Shown one piece after another: positions 4,358 through 6,750 of a DNA stretch of 6,750 nt (its first letter is position 1; the number at the start of each line of letters is the position of its first letter). Where the stretch lies: the NCBI GenBank assembly GCA_021780275.1, contig JAJXZC010000549.1:1-6750 (forward strand). Reading direction: 5' to 3'. The notes under the pieces were generated by a model, which saw only the letters and a list, made by a program, of their open reading frames with translations, searched no databases and had not been told where the DNA came from. The DNA comes from Pseudomonadota bacterium (lineage in GTDB: Bacteria > Pseudomonadota > Alphaproteobacteria > Parvibaculales > Parvibaculaceae). The translations under genes and the position numbers were made by a program.

Positions 4358-6301
4358 TCAGGCCCGGCGGGCGGCAAGAAGAATGCGGGCGTCGGAAAGA
4401 ATGCGGCCCAGCAGGTCGGCACGGTCGAAGCCCGGCATGACCGGATAGATTTGTAGCGTGGGCTGCCAGGGCAGGGTGCCCGTTCCGACCTGCATCGGGT
4501 GATGTGCGGGCATATAGAAGAGGCCCGGCACGCCGAGCGCGCCGGTCATTTCCGCCGCCGCGTTCCAGAGACCGGTCGCGAAGTCGAGTTCCGCGGTCAG
4601 CGCCGCCGTGCCGTCGAGATCGCCATGCGTGTCAAGGCCCGGCATTTCATGGATGGTGAGCCCGTGCTTCTCGGCCGCCTCGCGAATCTCGTCTTTCTGA
4701 TTGCCGAACTGGAGATTAATGAGTTTCAGCCCCTCGATCTCCTGAAGCGTCGCCCAATCCTGAAGATCGGTGGCAAAGATGTCGCGAACGGGGTTGCGCA
4801 GGCCGGAACGCCAGGTGAGACCGACCTTCGGCCCGTGGCCGAGGCTGTCGAGCCAGGCCCGCGCGGCCGAGCGCTTCTCGGGATCGGCGACAAGGGGCCT
4901 CGAATTTTTCGGAAAGGCGTCGAGCGTGCGGCGGCGCAGCGATGCCGCGATACCGGCCGGGGCCGTGTAATCGAAGTCGATCTCGTCTTCGGGGTAGTTG
5001 CCGAGACCGGTCGCCCGGGGCTGTTCGGCACGCACCGTCGCGTCAGGCCAGCTGCGCTGGTAGAGGTCGACAAGGCGTGGGTCGGTTTCGACGATGACAT
5101 GACCTGCTTCCGCGATCAGGTCGGGGATGACCGTCGAGAAGCGCAGGTCGTCGCCAATGCCCTGTTCGCGCCAGATCATGATGGTCTTGGCCGAGAGATC
5201 CTGGCCTTCCCAGAGCAAGCCTGGGAAGGGACGCATGGGCTTGCGCTGTCCGCTGCCGAAGCCGAATCCGTAGATGTCCCAGCCTTCGAGGCGACCGACG
5301 GAAAGCAGGCAGAGCGCCAGATTCCACAGAATGCCGTCATGACCGGGATTAAGCTCCGCGGCCTTCTGATACGCGTGCAGCGCCTCCTGCGGGCGGCAGG
5401 CGGTCTGGAGTGCGGAGCCGAGATTCACATATGACTGATAGAGATCGGGCGCGAGTTGAATGGCCCGAAGATGAGCGCTGATTGCTTCTTCCAGCATTGC
5501 CTCTTCGGCGAGGATATTGCCGAGATTGGTGTAGGCGGCGGCGGATTCGGGATTGAGCTCGATGGCGCGGGAGAGAGCATCCACGGCCTTCTGCTGCTCC
5601 TTTACGGCGCTGAGCGCGTTGCCATAGGCTATCCAGATTTCGCTGTCGTCCGGGTCTAGCGTAGCAGCTCGTTCGAATGCTTTGGCTGCGTCCTCCGCAT
5701 GGTTGAAGCGGGCGAGCATCGTTCCCTGATGAAAGGCGACGATGGCGTCATCCGGCGCGAGGCGGGCTGCCTCTGCCATCGCGGCAATGGCCTCCTCCGG
5801 CCGGTCCATCTCCGCCAGCATCTTGCTACGGCCGCGATGCAGGCGGGCATCGTCCGGGGCCGAGAGAAGTCCCTGGTCATATGCGGCGAGCGCCGCGGCA
5901 TAGTTGCCGAGCACGTCGCTTTGCAGGCGGGCCGCTTCGATCAGCGCATTGACGTCGCCTGGATCGAGACGCGCGGCCTCCGAATAATGATGAAGGGCAT
6001 CCAGGTCTTTGCCTTCCAGAACGAAGACATGGCCCAGATTGCGGTGGGCAAGGCTGAAATTCGGGTCGATATCGAGCGCCTGTTGTAGCAGGGCGATGGC
6101 GCGGTCGTTGCGCCCGGCCTCATGCGCAAGCACCGCCATGAGGCGCAAGACGCCAGCATTGCCGGGGTCCTGAGCGAGCGCCTTTCGATAGTGACGCTCC
6201 GCATCGGCAAAGTGCCCTTTGCGATGGAAGGCCTGAGCCTGTTCTATCGTCCGGTCCAGGCCGCTGCGCTTGGCAGCACTGAGCCCGATGGATTTCGACA
6301 T
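4358..6301 (-). CDS. TPR-repeat glycosyltransferase-like protein, candidate FlmG-type flagellin glycosyltransferase
   Basis: A 647-residue soluble protein with no signal peptide or membrane segment. Residues about 17-321 hold nine consecutive 34-residue TPR units (one of 35), most ending in the ALxxxP pattern (for example AIELNPES, AAELNPGH), plus a partial tenth with GRLEGWDIYGF. Residues about 357-620 look like the GT-B heptosyltransferase-type domain often fused to TPRs: FPGLLWEGQDL, then WREQGIGDDLRFSTVIPDLI (377-396), VIVETDPRLV (402-411), KVGLTWRSG (492-500), LINLQFG (527-533) and MTGALGVPGLF (585-595). The family link and domain order are seen. The role is inferred: Caulobacter FlmG uses TPRs to bind flagellin and a C-terminal transferase to add nonulosonic acid, and this gene lies just upstream of two flagellins. 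The ATG at 6301 is chosen because AGGGGG lies eight bases upstream; an in-frame ATG at 6328 has a poor SD. The usual D-T-x-x-A-H near the C terminus is replaced by WNAAAEM. Confidence 0.8.
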   Translation of the reverse strand: MSKSIGLSAAKRSGLDRTIEQAQAFHRKGHFADAERHYRKALAQDPGNAGVLRLMAVLAHEAGRNDRAIALLQQALDIDPNFSLAHRNLGHVFVLEGKDLDALHHYSEAARLDPGDVNALIEAARLQSDVLGNYAAALAAYDQGLLSAPDDARLHRGRSKMLAEMDRPEEAIAAMAEAARLAPDDAIVAFHQGTMLARFNHAEDAAKAFERAATLDPDDSEIWIAYGNALSAVKEQQKAVDALSRAIELNPESAAAYTNLGNILAEEAMLEEAISAHLRAIQLAPDLYQSYVNLGSALQTACRPQEALHAYQKAAELNPGHDGILWNLALCLLSVGRLEGWDIYGFGFGSGQRKPMRPFPGLLWEGQDLSAKTIMIWREQGIGDDLRFSTVIPDLIAEAGHVIVETDPRLVDLYQRSWPDATVRAEQPRATGLGNYPEDEIDFDYTAPAGIAASLRRRTLDAFPKNSRPLVADPEKRSAARAWLDSLGHGPKVGLTWRSGLRNPVRDIFATDLQDWATLQEIEGLKLINLQFGNQKDEIREAAEKHGLTIHEMPGLDTHGDLDGTAALTAELDFATGLWNAAAEMTGALGVPGLFYMPAHHPMQVGTGTLPWQPTLQIYPVMPGFDRADLLGRILSDARILLAARRA

Positions 6302-6308
6302 TGAAACC

Positions 6309-6314
6309 GCCCCC
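6309..6314 (-). promoter_or_regulatory. Ribosome binding site deciding the TPR-glycosyltransferase start
   Basis: AGGGGG on the - strand sits eight bases before the ATG at 6301. The alternative in-frame ATG at 6328 has only a weak GAGATG-like sequence upstream, and lies in the arm of a predicted hairpin. This favours the 647-residue form over a 656-residue one. Confidence 0.65.
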
Positions 6315-6321
6315 TCTGTCC

Positions 6322-6356
6322 TGTCCATGGCACGCGCATCTCGCGCGGATTGGACA
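6322..6356 (-). repeat. Nested inverted repeat (leader hairpin) before the TPR-glycosyltransferase gene
   Basis: On the - strand TGTCCA (6356-6351) pairs with TGGACA (6327-6322), and inside it CGCGC (6347-6343) pairs with GCGCG (6337-6333) around the loop GAGAT. The two helices are separated by a 3-by-5 internal loop. The structure ends eight bases before the SD. It has no T tract, so it is not an obvious terminator; an mRNA control or stability role is possible but unproven. Confidence 0.45.
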
Positions 6357-6409
6357 ATGCCCGAATGTGCCTCAACACTCGCGCGAACAGGGTTAGCGTC
6401 CGGTTAATT

Positions 6410-6424
6410 TTAAGGCGCCGTTAG
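6410..6424. promoter_or_regulatory. CtrA-like motif TTAA-N7-TTAG upstream of the TPR-glycosyltransferase gene
   Basis: TTAA, seven bases (GGCGCCG) and TTAG match the CtrA consensus TTAA-N7-TTAA in seven of eight positions. A further TTAA lies at 6404-6407 and a GTTAGCGT direct repeat at 6392-6399 and 6420-6427 flanks it. CtrA controls flagellar genes in many alphaproteobacteria, and flmG is cell-cycle regulated in Caulobacter. The site is about 110 bases upstream of the start codon. Chance occurrence cannot be excluded. Confidence 0.35.
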
Positions 6425-6426
6425 CG

Positions 6427-6750
6427 TTAAACGCGCGCGTCATGCGCGATGGCCGCGGGCGAGCTGCCCGAAGGACGGGCGATAGCGGCATTACGGCCAT
6501 ATCCCAGAACGGGGGCCTTCTTCTCGGACACGGCGTTCGCCACGGCCTTGAGCAATCGTTCGGAAACGGACTTTGCCGCGCCGAGCGCCACTTCATTTGC
6601 GCGCAGCAGGCTGTCGAGTTTCGTCATGGCGGCCTTGAGCGTTGCGACCTTCTCGGCGGGCGCGCGGTCGATCAGATCCTTGCGCAGGGCCACGGCGCGA
6701 ACATCCAGCGCATATTCATTGGCGAGGCGGATCTTCTGCTCCTGAAGCTC
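6427..6750 (-). CDS. FlgN-like flagellar export chaperone (N-terminal part outside window)
   Basis: The frame is open from the right edge to a TAA at 6427-6429; 107 C-terminal residues are present and the true start lies outside. The visible part is helical and charged: ELQEQKIRLANEYALDVRAV, a KVATLKAAMTKLDSLLRANE helix, ALGAAKSVSERLLKAVANAV, and then a flexible tail GYGRNAAIARPSGSS. Two long helices, the internal 'L-x-x-x-N-E' before a final helix and a small disordered tail are the pattern of FlgN-type chaperones, which bind FlgK and FlgL in the cytoplasm and pass them to the export gate. FlgL at the other end of the window and flagellins nearby fit this. Sequence conservation in FlgN is low, so the assignment rests on pattern and context; another flagellar coiled-coil protein is possible. 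An apparent internal GTG start at 6693 is not needed. Confidence 0.55.
   Translation of the reverse strand, partial: ELQEQKIRLANEYALDVRAVALRKDLIDRAPAEKVATLKAAMTKLDSLLRANEVALGAAKSVSERLLKAVANAVSEKKAPVLGYGRNAAIARPSGSSPAAIAHDARV

Noticed and set aside
4213..4422. A 69-codon - strand frame overlapping the end of the TPR gene and the intergenic region
   Set aside because: It spans the hairpin and the sigma-54 promoter, has no SD and shows no family pattern.
4499..5434. A 311-codon open frame on the + strand inside the TPR-glycosyltransferase gene
   Set aside because: It is antisense to a clear TPR/transferase coding frame in high-GC DNA. No recognisable domain, and no SD that stands out.
6358..6378. 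GAGGCACATTCGGGCAT on the - strand as a sigma-54 promoter for the TPR gene
   Set aside because: The GG to GC distance is nine bases, not ten, and the -24 box lacks TGG. Spacing is strict for sigma-54.

Overview
The window is a flagellar filament locus from a GC-rich alphaproteobacterium. FlbT and FlaF are essentially an alphaproteobacterial pair. The two flagellins carry the short-core, SYFTA/GLxxRASDL-type N terminus of that class, and one has a recognisable sigma-54 promoter. The sequence does not allow me to name the order; Rhizobiales and Rhodospirillales both look possible.

Layout. At the left edge the 3' part of flgL (hook-filament junction protein) runs on the + strand and stops at 604. 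Everything else is on the - strand and converges on it. A 24-base perfect palindrome between flgL and flaF looks like a shared bidirectional terminator. Reading the - strand from the right edge, the genes are: the C-terminal part of a FlgN-like export chaperone (6750-6427); a 647-residue protein with about nine to ten TPR repeats and a C-terminal GT-B/heptosyltransferase-like domain (6301-4358); flagellin A (4014-2896); flagellin B (2717-1599); flbT (1469-1068); and flaF (1093-698), which overlaps the end of flbT.

How the genes work together. The flagellins are the filament subunits. FlgL joins filament to hook, and a FlgN-type chaperone would deliver FlgK/FlgL to the export gate. FlbT and FlaF are the known post-transcriptional flagellin regulators of this class: in Caulobacter, FlbT acts on the flagellin mRNA leader and FlaF is needed for flagellin synthesis. 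The TPR-glycosyltransferase has the same two-module design as Caulobacter FlmG, which glycosylates flagellin, and it sits directly upstream of the flagellins. I propose the same role for it here.

Regulation. Flagellin A has a good GG-N10-GC sigma-54 promoter about 205 bases upstream of its start codon, implying a long leader of roughly 195 nt. Flagellin B has no such promoter and is cut off from flagellin A by a strong intrinsic terminator, so the two paralogs are probably expressed differently. Flagellin B is likewise separated from flbT-flaF by a GAAA-loop terminator. The TPR-glycosyltransferase gene has its own leader with a nested hairpin and a TTAA-rich patch upstream. No mobile elements, tRNA/rRNA genes or CRISPR arrays were seen.
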